Below, in pieces: positions 1-5,299 of a stretch of 5,898 nucleotides of DNA. The stretch spans positions 1-5,898 of the forward strand of contig SVLG01000089.1 of the NCBI GenBank assembly GCA_015068055.1. The letters are read 5' to 3'. The notes beneath the pieces are model-generated. The model saw nothing but the letters and a program-made list of their open reading frames with translations, searched no databases and was not told where the DNA came from. The position numbers and the translations under genes were made by a program. How positions within the stretch are numbered: the first letter of the stretch is position 1; each line of letters starts with the position of its first letter. Origin of the DNA: Oscillospiraceae bacterium (GTDB lineage Bacteria > Bacillota_A > Clostridia > Oscillospirales > Oscillospiraceae).

Positions 1-406
1 GGACTTTCTCCGGAGCTTCCGCAACGCCGCCACGGTGGAATCCCTGAAAGATGAGCTGCTCCAGCGCATCCGCCGCCAGCGGGAGGAGCTGGATCTCTTC
101 GCCCAGAACGTCACCGCCCTGGCGGACAAGGCGGAAAAGCTCCGGGCGGATAACCCCTTTATCCCCTACCGGGTCACGGTGCCCCACAACAGCCCCCGGC
201 TGGGCAAAACCCTGGGAGAGCTGAATTTCTGGCACCACACCGGCGCCACGGTAGTGGCCATAGGCAGCGGAGACGAGCTGCACCTGTCTCCCGGCCCCCA
301 CGCAGACGTTCAGGCAAATTGCGTGATCTACTACATCGGCACCGGCGATTGTGCCGCCCGGGTTCGGGCCTTTCTCTCCCCGGAAACGGAAATACTTCAA
401 AATTAA
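1..406 (+). CDS. C-terminal part of a GntR/RCK_C (BusR-like) transcriptional regulator, 5' truncated by the window edge
   Basis: The reading frame is open from position 2 to the TAA at 404-406, so the true start lies before the window; the in-frame GTG at 35 is probably internal. The visible 134 residues begin with a charged helical stretch rich in Leu, Glu, Arg and Lys (positions about 2-150), which looks like a coiled coil. It is followed by an RCK_C/TrkA_C domain (about 165-390) with the typical run GKTLGELNFWHHTGATVVAI and a later LSPGP turn. Helical linker plus RCK_C is the layout seen after a GntR winged helix in the BusR family, cytoplasmic repressors that sense cyclic di-AMP and control osmolyte or potassium uptake. 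The DNA-binding half is not in the window, so the GntR part and the ligand are inferred. An alternative is a K+ channel or transporter subunit ending in RCK_C. A strong terminator follows. Confidence 0.72.
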   Translation, partial: DFLRSFRNAATVESLKDELLQRIRRQREELDLFAQNVTALADKAEKLRADNPFIPYRVTVPHNSPRLGKTLGELNFWHHTGATVVAIGSGDELHLSPGPHADVQANCVIYYIGTGDCAARVRAFLSPETEILQN

Positions 407-416
407 CGAAAAATTC

Positions 417-451
417 ACGGCTGCGCAGGTTTTGCGCAGCCGTTTTCTCTT
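417..451 (+). terminator. Intrinsic terminator of the BusR-like gene
   Basis: A perfect GC-rich stem, CGGCTGCGCA (418-427) paired with TGCGCAGCCG (433-442) across a 5-base loop, can be extended by one A-T pair. It is followed directly by TTTTCTCTT. It starts 11 bases after the stop codon, so it ends the regulator transcript and insulates it from the next promoter, whose -35 box begins at 450 in the T tract itself. Confidence 0.9.
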
Positions 452-478
452 GACACCGCCAAACCAGCAACCTAAAAT
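450..478 (+). promoter_or_regulatory. Sigma-A promoter of the KamA-family gene
   Basis: A perfect -35 box TTGACA (450-455) is separated by exactly 17 bases from TAAAAT (473-478), five of six matches to the -10 consensus. Transcription should begin near 485, giving an untranslated leader of about 36 bases that ends in AGGAGG (509-514), six bases before the ATG at 521. No obvious operator dyad overlaps it, so it may be strong and largely constitutive. Confidence 0.8.
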
Positions 479-520
479 AAATTAATAGGTTGTCGATTTT
501 AAAGGGCCAGGAGGTTTGAC

Positions 521-1600
521 ATGACGAATTGGTATAAGGATGCGGCTCAGGTGGCGGACTATCTGCATCTGACAGAGGCAGAGACCGCGGAGATGCAGGC
601 GGTGGCGGAGAAGTACCCCATGATGCTGCCGGAGTATTATCTGCACCTCATCGACCCAGAGGACCCGGCGGATCCCATCCGGAAGATGTCCATCCCCGCC
701 CCCTACGAGGAGGATGAGGGCGGCAGCTTTGATACCAGCGGCGAGCAAACCAACACCAAAATCCCCGGGCTGCAGCACAAGTACCAGCAGACCGCCATGG
801 TGCTGACCACCAATCGCTGCGCCATGTACTGCCGCCACTGCTTCCGCAAGCGGCTGGTGGGGCTCTCCGACGAGGAGATCGCCCGGCACTTTGACGAGAT
901 CATCGATTACATTCGCCGGCACACGGAGATCCGCAATGTGCTGCTCTCCGGCGGCGACGCCTTTTTCAACTCCAACGAGGTCATTGAGCGGTATCTCGCC
1001 GCCTTGTGCGACATCCCCCATCTGCGCTACATCCGCTTTGGCAGCCGCATCCCGGTGAGCTGGCCGGAACGGATCAACGCGGGCTTGCTGGACGTGCTGC
1101 AGCGCTATACCCATCGGAAGCAGATCTTTGTGGTGAGCCAGTTCAACCATCCCCGGGAGCTGACGCCGGAGGCGGTGGCCGCCGTCCACGCCCTCCGGGA
1201 CACCGGCGCCATTCTCCGCAACCAGACGGTGCTGCTCCGGGGCGTCAACGACGATCCTCTGGTGCTCTCAGCGCTGCTGGAGGGGCTGGTGAGCATCGGC
1301 TGCATCCCCTACTATGTGTTCCAGTGCCGGCCGGTCACCGGGGTAAAAAGCGGCTTCCAGGTGACGCTGGATCGGGGACTGGAGATCGTGGAGGAGGCGA
1401 AAATGCACCTGAGCGGGCTGGCCAAGGGCTTCAAATACTGCATGTCCCACCCGGCGGGCAAGCTGGAGATTCTGGGCCGCCTCCCCGGTGGGGACATGAT
1501 CTTCAAGTTCCACGAGGCCAAATACCCCGCCGACTGCGGCAAACTCTTCACCCACGCCCCGGACGAGAGCGGCTGCTGGCTGCCCGACAGCCTTGCATAA
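521..1600 (+). CDS. KamA-family radical SAM, PLP-dependent amino acid 2,3-aminomutase of unknown substrate
   Basis: This 359-residue protein has the radical SAM motif Cys100-Ala-Met-Tyr-Cys104-Arg-His-Cys107, which binds the [4Fe-4S] cluster and SAM, followed by FRKR. Arg109 corresponds to lysine 2,3-aminomutase (LAM) Arg134, which holds the substrate carboxylate. SGGDAF (143-148) matches the SAM-contacting glycine motif. Lys314 in HPAGK aligns with the PLP lysine of LAM (Lys337). The family moves an alpha-amino group to the beta carbon. The two LAM aspartates that bind the lysine epsilon-amino group (Asp293, Asp330) align with Arg270 and Ser309, so lysine is an unlikely substrate; glutamate 2,3-aminomutase is reported to have Lys and Asn there. 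It is shorter than LAM (about 416) and lacks LAM's C-terminal Cys cluster. AGGAGG six bases upstream fixes the start. A 71-codon gene follows 40 bases later. EpmB, which modifies EF-P, is a less likely alternative. Confidence 0.85.
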   Translation: MTNWYKDAAQVADYLHLTEAETAEMQAVAEKYPMMLPEYYLHLIDPEDPADPIRKMSIPAPYEEDEGGSFDTSGEQTNTKIPGLQHKYQQTAMVLTTNRCAMYCRHCFRKRLVGLSDEEIARHFDEIIDYIRRHTEIRNVLLSGGDAFFNSNEVIERYLAALCDIPHLRYIRFGSRIPVSWPERINAGLLDVLQRYTHRKQIFVVSQFNHPRELTPEAVAAVHALRDTGAILRNQTVLLRGVNDDPLVLSALLEGLVSIGCIPYYVFQCRPVTGVKSGFQVTLDRGLEIVEEAKMHLSGLAKGFKYCMSHPAGKLEILGRLPGGDMIFKFHEAKYPADCGKLFTHAPDESGCWLPDSLA

Positions 1601-1640
1601 AGCCCGCCTGTACGGGGAACGCTGTTACCGAGGTGATTCC

Positions 1641-1856
1641 ATGGAAAACCACGGCCGCACCGACGGCATAACCACCGCCTTTGAGCGGGCCATAACCTCC
1701 AACGGAGAGGCGCTGAGCATATACAACGCCATGCTGCCCCCGGAGCAGCAGGCCTTCCGCCAACGGGCGGAGCAGTGCCGGTCCCGGGAGGAGCTGAAGA
1801 ACCTGATCGATGAGCTGGTCGGCTGGAAAAAAGGACATCCGCCCTATCAGCTCTGA
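1641..1856 (+). CDS. Small hypothetical protein (71 aa) downstream of the aminomutase gene
   Basis: I do not recognise this protein. It is 71 residues, soluble, without signal peptide, membrane segment or cysteines, and is predicted largely helical: a helix around TTAFERAITSNGEALSIYNA, a short PPEQQ turn, and an amphipathic Glu/Arg/Leu-rich helix over residues 40-60, ending in a Trp-Lys-Lys and His-Pro-Pro tail. The ATG at 1641 was chosen because GAGGTG (1630-1635) lies five bases upstream. The frame also runs back to a TTG at 1593 that overlaps the end of the aminomutase gene, but it has no good ribosome site. It shares the transcript of the aminomutase gene (40 bases apart, no terminator between) and may be functionally linked to it. 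A link is inference only. Confidence 0.6.
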   Translation: MENHGRTDGITTAFERAITSNGEALSIYNAMLPPEQQAFRQRAEQCRSREELKNLIDELVGWKKGHPPYQL

Positions 1857-1867
1857 GGGAAACCGAC

Positions 1868-1909
1868 AAAAAAAGAGGCCCCGCCATGCTATGCTCATGG
1901 CGGGGCCTT
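1868..1909 (-). terminator. Terminator between convergent genes, best oriented for mocA
   Basis: A perfect 13-bp stem, AGGCCCCGCCATG (1876-1888) paired with CATGGCGGGGCCT (1896-1908), encloses a 7-base loop. On the minus strand it is followed by CTTTTTTT (complement of 1868-1875), an ideal intrinsic terminator 33 bases beyond the mocA stop. On the plus strand the stem is 19 bases after the stop of the 71-residue protein but is followed only by TGTATGT, so it probably also stops rightward transcripts, less efficiently. Confidence 0.88.
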
Positions 1910-1941
1910 GTATGTCCCGGAAGCGGGCTGGGCTCGGGGGC

Positions 1942-2550
1942 TCACTCGGTGTACATATAATTTCTCAATTCTTCCAGAGCCTGGGGGCTGTCGGTGTCGG
2001 TGAGCTCCCGATCACTGACGGGCAGGGTGATCAGCGCCTCGGGATGGGCCTTCATGACCCTCCGGCCGCCGGTGTCCCCCTCCAGCGCCAGCAGCTCCGG
2101 AAAGAACCGGGCCGGAAAGAAGCAGGGGTTGCCGCTCTGGCCGTCGCTGCGGACCGGGGCGACGATGGCCCCGGGGTTGGCCCGGGCGGCGTCCAGCAGC
2201 CGCTGGACGGTCTGGGGCCGCAGCAGAGGCTGATCGCCCACCATAAATAAAAGGCCGGCGCAATCCCGGAGGGCCTCCACCCCCAGCCGGATGCTGCGGC
2301 TGATGCCGTCCTCCGGCCGGTCGTTTAAAACCGGGGCAAAACCCGCCTCCCGGGCGGCGGCGAGGATGGCGGCATCCCCGGATATCATGGCGGTTTTCGC
2401 CCGGAGCTCCTCCGGTACCGCGGCCATGGCGCGCCGGTACAGGGGAAGGCCGTTGAAATCCGCCAAAAGCTTGTCCCCGCCAAAGCGTTTTCCCAGGCCT
2501 GCGGCCAGAATTACGCAGCCAAAGGGGATCGGACTTTCATTTTTCTGCAT
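1942..2550 (-). CDS. mocA: MocA-like molybdenum cofactor cytidylyltransferase
   Basis: This 202-residue NTP-transferase (MobA-like Rossmann fold) carries the nucleotide-binding loop LAAGLGKRFGGDK (15-27), the metal-site motif GDQPLL (105-110), SGNP (139-142), GDTGGR (158-163) and a C-terminal Asp-Thr-Asp (184-186), in the order usual for MocA. The AAG loop, rather than the AGG of GTP-using MobA, favours CTP:molybdopterin cytidylyl transfer, making MCD, the cofactor form in molybdenum hydroxylases. Length is normal for the family. The ATG at 2550 is preferred, with AGGA five bases upstream. The frame continues to an ATG at 2745, but that stretch is AT-rich and has no family resemblance. It is divergent from hnr. 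Nicotinate dehydrogenase of E. barkeri uses MCD, so the neighbourhood supports a role in maturing such an enzyme. Another NTP-transferase specificity remains possible. Confidence 0.8.
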   Translation of the reverse strand: MQKNESPIPFGCVILAAGLGKRFGGDKLLADFNGLPLYRRAMAAVPEELRAKTAMISGDAAILAAAREAGFAPVLNDRPEDGISRSIRLGVEALRDCAGLLFMVGDQPLLRPQTVQRLLDAARANPGAIVAPVRSDGQSGNPCFFPARFFPELLALEGDTGGRRVMKAHPEALITLPVSDRELTDTDSPQALEELRNYMYTE

Positions 2551-2604
2551 AGAGATCCTGCCTATCTTTATTTTTTTGCAAGAATAATTGTTACCATTGC
2601 CTAT

Positions 2605-2633
2605 ATTATGAGGTATATTTTTATACATTTCAA
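2605..2633 (-). promoter_or_regulatory. Probable mocA promoter
   Basis: On the minus strand TTGAAA (complement of 2628-2633) stands 17 bases from CATAAT (complement of 2605-2610), each five of six to the sigma-A consensus. Transcription would start near 2598, about 48 bases before the mocA ATG. A GTATA-TTTT-TATAC dyad lies exactly in the spacer and a longer palindrome lies 10 bases upstream of the -35 box, so the promoter looks regulated. Confidence 0.6.
2613..2626. repeat. Inverted repeat GTATA-N4-TATAC inside the mocA promoter spacer
   Basis: GTATA (2613-2617) and TATAC (2622-2626) are perfect inverted arms around TTTT. The site sits between the -10 and -35 boxes proposed for mocA, where a bound repressor would block RNA polymerase. 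Short AT-rich dyads arise easily by chance, so this is a candidate only. Confidence 0.35.
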
Positions 2634-2643
2634 CAGTAGATTC

Positions 2644-2663
2644 GTAAAATTGCGAAATTTTAC
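2644..2663. promoter_or_regulatory. Candidate operator: perfect 8-bp palindrome upstream of mocA
   Basis: GTAAAATT (2644-2651) and AATTTTAC (2656-2663) are perfect inverted arms separated by GCGA. The 20-bp dyad ends 10 bases before the -35 box proposed for mocA and lies well upstream of the hnr start. It has the size and symmetry of a dimer-binding operator. The regulator is unknown and not encoded in the window. Confidence 0.5.
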
Positions 2664-2690
2664 ATATTTTGTGCAAGACAACTAAAAACG

Positions 2691-2710
2691 ATACAACATC
2701 TTCGTTGTAT
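2691..2710. promoter_or_regulatory. Candidate operator: ATACAAC-N6-GTTGTAT palindrome
   Basis: ATACAAC (2691-2697) and GTTGTAT (2704-2710) are perfect 7-bp inverted arms around ATCTTC. The outer ATAC/GTAT ends resemble the two shorter dyads nearer hnr, although the spacing differs (12 bases against 7). It lies midway in the divergent region and could serve either gene. Confidence 0.42.
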
Positions 2711-2753
2711 ATGGGCATGGGGCTAAGTTTTAGATATCGAATCATGTCATTTG

Positions 2754-2768
2754 ATACAATAAATGTAT
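2754..2768 (+). promoter_or_regulatory. LysR-type operator candidate, distal box (ATAC-N7-GTAT)
   Basis: ATAC (2754-2757), seven bases, then GTAT (2765-2768). ATAC-N7-GTAT, a T-N11-A dyad, is the pattern bound by LysR-type regulators such as BenM and CatM in aromatic catabolism. Its centre (2761) would be near -65 if hnr transcription started around 2826. No LysR gene is in the window, so the assignment rests on the motif alone. Confidence 0.45.
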
Positions 2769-2797
2769 TTGAAAAAAGAATACGAATGAAGTATTTT
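2769..2797 (+). promoter_or_regulatory. Candidate promoter of the hnr operon
   Basis: TTGAAA (2769-2774) is spaced 17 bases from TATTTT (2792-2797); the -10 box matches only four of six positions. TATAGT (2798-2803) is a better -10 but lacks a -35 at correct distance, and CGTAAT (2815-2820) is a third choice that would suit LysR-type activation. The weak core elements suggest an activator is needed. Confidence 0.35.
2780..2794 (+). promoter_or_regulatory. LysR-type operator candidate, proximal box (ATAC-N7-GTAT)
   Basis: A second ATAC (2780-2783)-N7-GTAT (2791-2794), extended by one pair to AATAC/GTATT, begins 26 bases after the first. Paired recognition and activation boxes two to three helical turns apart are usual for LysR-type activators. 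The same bases overlap the spacer and -10 of the constitutive-type promoter candidate at 2769-2797, so binding could also repress. Confidence 0.45.
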
Positions 2798-2872
2798 TAT
2801 AGTAGGTAAAGAACCGTAATTGCTGCATACATGCGGCCCCTAATTATGTCCGGATTTAAAGGAGAGGAAGAC

Positions 2873-4420
2873 ATGTACAAAATCAACGCGGATCTCTGCA
2901 AGAAATGTCGCATCTGCGAAAAGAACTGCCCCATCGGCGCGATCAACGTGACCTTCGACGCAAACGGCAAGAAGGCCATTGCTGTGGATATCACCGACAT
3001 GTGTGTCGAGTGCAACGTCTGCCGCCGCGTGTGCCCCTTTGGCGCCATTGAAGTCGGCGAGCGCACGGAGGGCATGGTTCAGTGTGGTTCCTGCTCCATC
3101 CAGTGCAAAATCCCCGTGGGCTCCACCGGCGCCTGCAAGCGCTACTCCAACGAGGGCGGCAAGCTGATCCGCAACCGCGCTCTGGTGGTGGAGGGTCTGC
3201 CCCAGACCTACGTTGACGAGAAGATCGTCAAGCCCATTATCACCGCTGTCGGCGCCGGCACCGCTTACCCCTGCATCCGTCCCGCGCCGCACATCGTCTG
3301 CGAGAACCGCGACGGCGTTGACGTTGTTACCACCGTCACCGAGGCTCCTCTGAGCTACTCCGGCGTCATGGTCAAGCTGGACACCAACACCTACATCGGC
3401 GAAGAGGGCGACACTGTTTACGCCGAGGGCAAGCCCGTGGGCCTGGTCCAGACCGAGGAGTACGGCTCCAAGATGATCTACGTCGGCGGCGCCAACCGCC
3501 TCACCGGCGAAGGCGGCTTCGCCACCGCCCGCACCGTCTGCGCTCTGGCCAACGGTGAGGAAGTGGAGCTGAGCGTCAAGACCCTGGATAAGCACACCGA
3601 GAAGATGAAGAACATCAAGATCATCTGCCAGCAGGGCAAGGCTCCCATCATCAACGGTGTTCAGGAAAAGACCATGCGTATCGGCTGCGGCAGCGCCACC
3701 ATCGGCCTGATGGCCAGCGTGATGAAGGAGTGCGTGGACGAATGCATCGTCATCGACCACCACGTCACCGGCCTGTTCACCGAGCACCTGGCCGGCAAGG
3801 AAGTGGGCATGACCTACTCCGGCGTCGTTCCCAACGCCACCAAGAGCACCGTGGGCCGTTACTTCGGCGGTCACGGCGACGGCATCGGCGGCACCGTGCT
3901 GAAGACTCCCCGGGACGCCATCAAGAGCGTTGACATGAACCTGGCCTGGGAAGGCATGCGCATCCTGGTGACCAACACCACCGGCGAAGTGGGCGCCCTG
4001 TTCAAGGTTCTGGCCAACGGCGATGTGGAAGAGATCCCCATGGACGAGAAGGCCACCCGCGTCATCAACACCATCAACGAGAACTGCCAGGAATCCACCT
4101 GCTCCGTTCTGTACACCGGCGGCACCGGCGGCTCCGCCCGCGGCGGCGTCTGCAAGTGCCCCAAGGCCATCACCGAAGCTGTCCACGACGGCCGCGCTCA
4201 CCTGACCATCGGCGGCGCCGAGCCCTTCGTGTACCCCGGCGGCGGCATCAACTTCATGGTCGACACCTCCAAGGTTGTGGCCAAGGCCTTTACCTGGGTT
4301 CCCACCCCCGCTACCGTTGCTCCCGTTGAGTACACCATGACTCTGGAAGACTACGAGAAGATGGGCGGCCACATGGATCGCATCAAGAAGGCCTCCGATT
4401 TCCCCGAGTACCAGAAGTAA
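2873..4420 (+). CDS. hnr: 6-hydroxynicotinate reductase homologue, iron-sulfur protein
   Basis: This 515-residue protein begins with a bacterial ferredoxin domain: Cys9-12-15-19 and Cys44-47-50-54, each CX2CX2CX3CP, for two [4Fe-4S] clusters. A third cysteine group follows, Cys71-74-78-88 in CGSCSIQC...GAC. The long remainder is glycine- and histidine-rich, with GCGSATIG (271-278), IDHHVTG (294-300), FGGHGDGIGG (331-340), YTGGTGGSARGG (414-425) and YPGGGINF (454-461). I recognise the whole as the Hnr family of Eubacterium barkeri, which uses reduced ferredoxin to convert 6-hydroxynicotinate to 1,4,5,6-tetrahydro-6-oxonicotinate in the cytoplasm. AAAGGAG (2858-2864) eight bases upstream fixes the ATG at 2873; an upstream in-frame ATG at 2831 has no ribosome site. 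The codons are strongly biased (Arg CGC, Gly GGC, Pro CCC), suggesting high expression. A UPF0280 gene follows after 9 bases. Related ring reductases with other substrates cannot be excluded. Confidence 0.82.
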   Translation: MYKINADLCKKCRICEKNCPIGAINVTFDANGKKAIAVDITDMCVECNVCRRVCPFGAIEVGERTEGMVQCGSCSIQCKIPVGSTGACKRYSNEGGKLIRNRALVVEGLPQTYVDEKIVKPIITAVGAGTAYPCIRPAPHIVCENRDGVDVVTTVTEAPLSYSGVMVKLDTNTYIGEEGDTVYAEGKPVGLVQTEEYGSKMIYVGGANRLTGEGGFATARTVCALANGEEVELSVKTLDKHTEKMKNIKIICQQGKAPIINGVQEKTMRIGCGSATIGLMASVMKECVDECIVIDHHVTGLFTEHLAGKEVGMTYSGVVPNATKSTVGRYFGGHGDGIGGTVLKTPRDAIKSVDMNLAWEGMRILVTNTTGEVGALFKVLANGDVEEIPMDEKATRVINTINENCQESTCSVLYTGGTGGSARGGVCKCPKAITEAVHDGRAHLTIGGAEPFVYPGGGINFMVDTSKVVAKAFTWVPTPATVAPVEYTMTLEDYEKMGGHMDRIKKASDFPEYQK

Positions 4421-4429
4421 TTTTCAACC

Positions 4430-5260
4430 ATGGATGAAGCCTTTCGCGTGTTGGACGACGGCCGTGTCTTTGTAGACTACGGCCCCGCGTCCATGGTGAT
4501 CACCGCAAAATGCGGGGATGAATGGCTCTCCCAGCTCTCCTGCGAGGCCTTCCCCGTGGTTCAGGCGGCTCTGGCCGAGATCGCCCAGGCTCTGCCGGAT
4601 CTCCGGCGCTACCCCAAGGATGCGGACTTCTCCCATCTGGAGGGGCTGCCCCGGGTGATGGCCGAGGCGGCACTGGCCACCGGCGAGGGGACGCTGACCC
4701 CCATGGCCACCGTGGCCGGTACCGTGGCGGACACGGTCGCCGACTGGCTCTTTGTCCGGGGTGCGGATTTCGTGGCTGTGAACAACGGCGGCGACATCGC
4801 CCTGCGGCTGGGCCCCGGCCGGCAGCTGCGGATGGGTATCCTGCCGGATCTGGATGGCAGCATCTCTCAGGTGGTGACCATCCGTGCCGAGGACGGCATC
4901 GGCGGTGTGTGCACCAGCGGTCTGGGCGGCAGAAGCCTGACCCGGGGCATTGCCCGCTCCGTTACGGTGTTCTCCCGGCGCTGCGCCCAGGCGGATGCCT
5001 GCGCCACCCACCTTGCCAACTGCTCCTTCGTCCAGTCCCCCCGGGTACACACCTGCCGGGCCGGTGAACTGGAGCCGGAGAGCGACATTGCCGATCTGAC
5101 CATCGTCCGCAGCGTGGATACGCTGACGGAGGAGGAAGTGGCCCGGGGCCTGGAACAGGTTCGCCGGGAGACGGAAGTACAGATGGCAAGAGGCAACCTT
5201 GTCTACATGGCGGCGGATATACAGGGCTCCCGGCTCTGGGTACCCGAAGCCCTGTGCTGA
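4430..5260 (+). CDS. UPF0280/ApbE-like protein, putative flavin transferase
   Basis: This 276-residue protein matches the UPF0280 family, a relative of ApbE FAD:protein FMN transferases. Visible landmarks are TPMATVAGTVAD (90-101), VNNGGDIAL (117-125), CTSGLGGRS (161-169) and QADACATHLAN (187-197). The last corresponds to the ADAxAT metal-binding motif of ApbE, with Asp189 and Thr193 kept. There is no lipobox or signal peptide, so it should be cytoplasmic, unlike classical secreted ApbE. The start lies nine bases after the hnr stop with no clear Shine-Dalgarno sequence, which suggests translational coupling. Its codons are more relaxed (CGG, GGG, CCG common) than those of hnr and hgd. No activity is established for UPF0280 as far as I know. 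Covalent flavin attachment to Hnr is my inference from position and motif. Confidence 0.78.
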   Translation: MDEAFRVLDDGRVFVDYGPASMVITAKCGDEWLSQLSCEAFPVVQAALAEIAQALPDLRRYPKDADFSHLEGLPRVMAEAALATGEGTLTPMATVAGTVADTVADWLFVRGADFVAVNNGGDIALRLGPGRQLRMGILPDLDGSISQVVTIRAEDGIGGVCTSGLGGRSLTRGIARSVTVFSRRCAQADACATHLANCSFVQSPRVHTCRAGELEPESDIADLTIVRSVDTLTEEEVARGLEQVRRETEVQMARGNLVYMAADIQGSRLWVPEALC

Positions 5261-5299
5261 AATGCTAAAAAATAATAGGAATAAAGGAGATCAAACATC

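Larger units (their letters stand above)
2551..2872. other. AT-rich divergent control region between mocA and hnr
   Basis: This 322-base gap has no credible gene. By hand count 67 of 240 bases in 2581-2820 are G or C (28%), against a clearly GC-rich surrounding. It holds a mocA promoter, at least one candidate hnr promoter, and several inverted repeats: 2613-2626, 2644-2663, 2691-2710, 2754-2768 and 2780-2794. An imperfect dyad, GCTGCA (2822-2827) facing TGCGGC (2832-2837), could form a small leader hairpin with one G-U pair. I see no riboswitch that I recognise. Confidence 0.7.

Noticed and set aside
482..1189. 235-codon minus-strand frame opposite the aminomutase gene
   Set aside because: Low-complexity translation without motifs, running across the promoter and ribosome site of the real gene.
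1593..1640. Upstream TTG start for the 71-residue protein
   Set aside because: It would overlap the aminomutase stop and lacks a ribosome site; ATG 1641 has GAGGTG five bases upstream.
1006..1671. 221-codon open frame overlapping the aminomutase gene in another frame
   Set aside because: The translation is Pro/Gly/Arg-rich with no domain, typical of a GC-rich shadow frame.
2551..2745. 65-residue N-terminal extension of mocA from an ATG at 2745
   Set aside because: The stretch is AT-rich, unlike the rest of the gene, contains the likely promoter and operators, and precedes the normal family N-terminus at 2550.
2751..2779. TTGATA (2751-2756) as the -35 box of hnr
   Set aside because: At 17 bases spacing the -10 would be AAAAGA, which is not acceptable.
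2831..2872. Earlier in-frame start of hnr at 2831
   Set aside because: It has no Shine-Dalgarno sequence and adds residues before the ferredoxin motif, whereas 2873 has AAAGGAG at good spacing.
2840..4372. Very long open frame (510 codons) antisense to hnr
   Set aside because: Its translation is a low-complexity Gly/Ala/Val/Asp/His-rich sequence caused by the strict codon bias of hnr on the other strand. hnr has recognisable motifs and a ribosome site.
4424..5050. Antisense open frames opposite the UPF0280 gene
   Set aside because: They show no family motifs or ribosome sites and mirror a gene with clear ApbE-like motifs.
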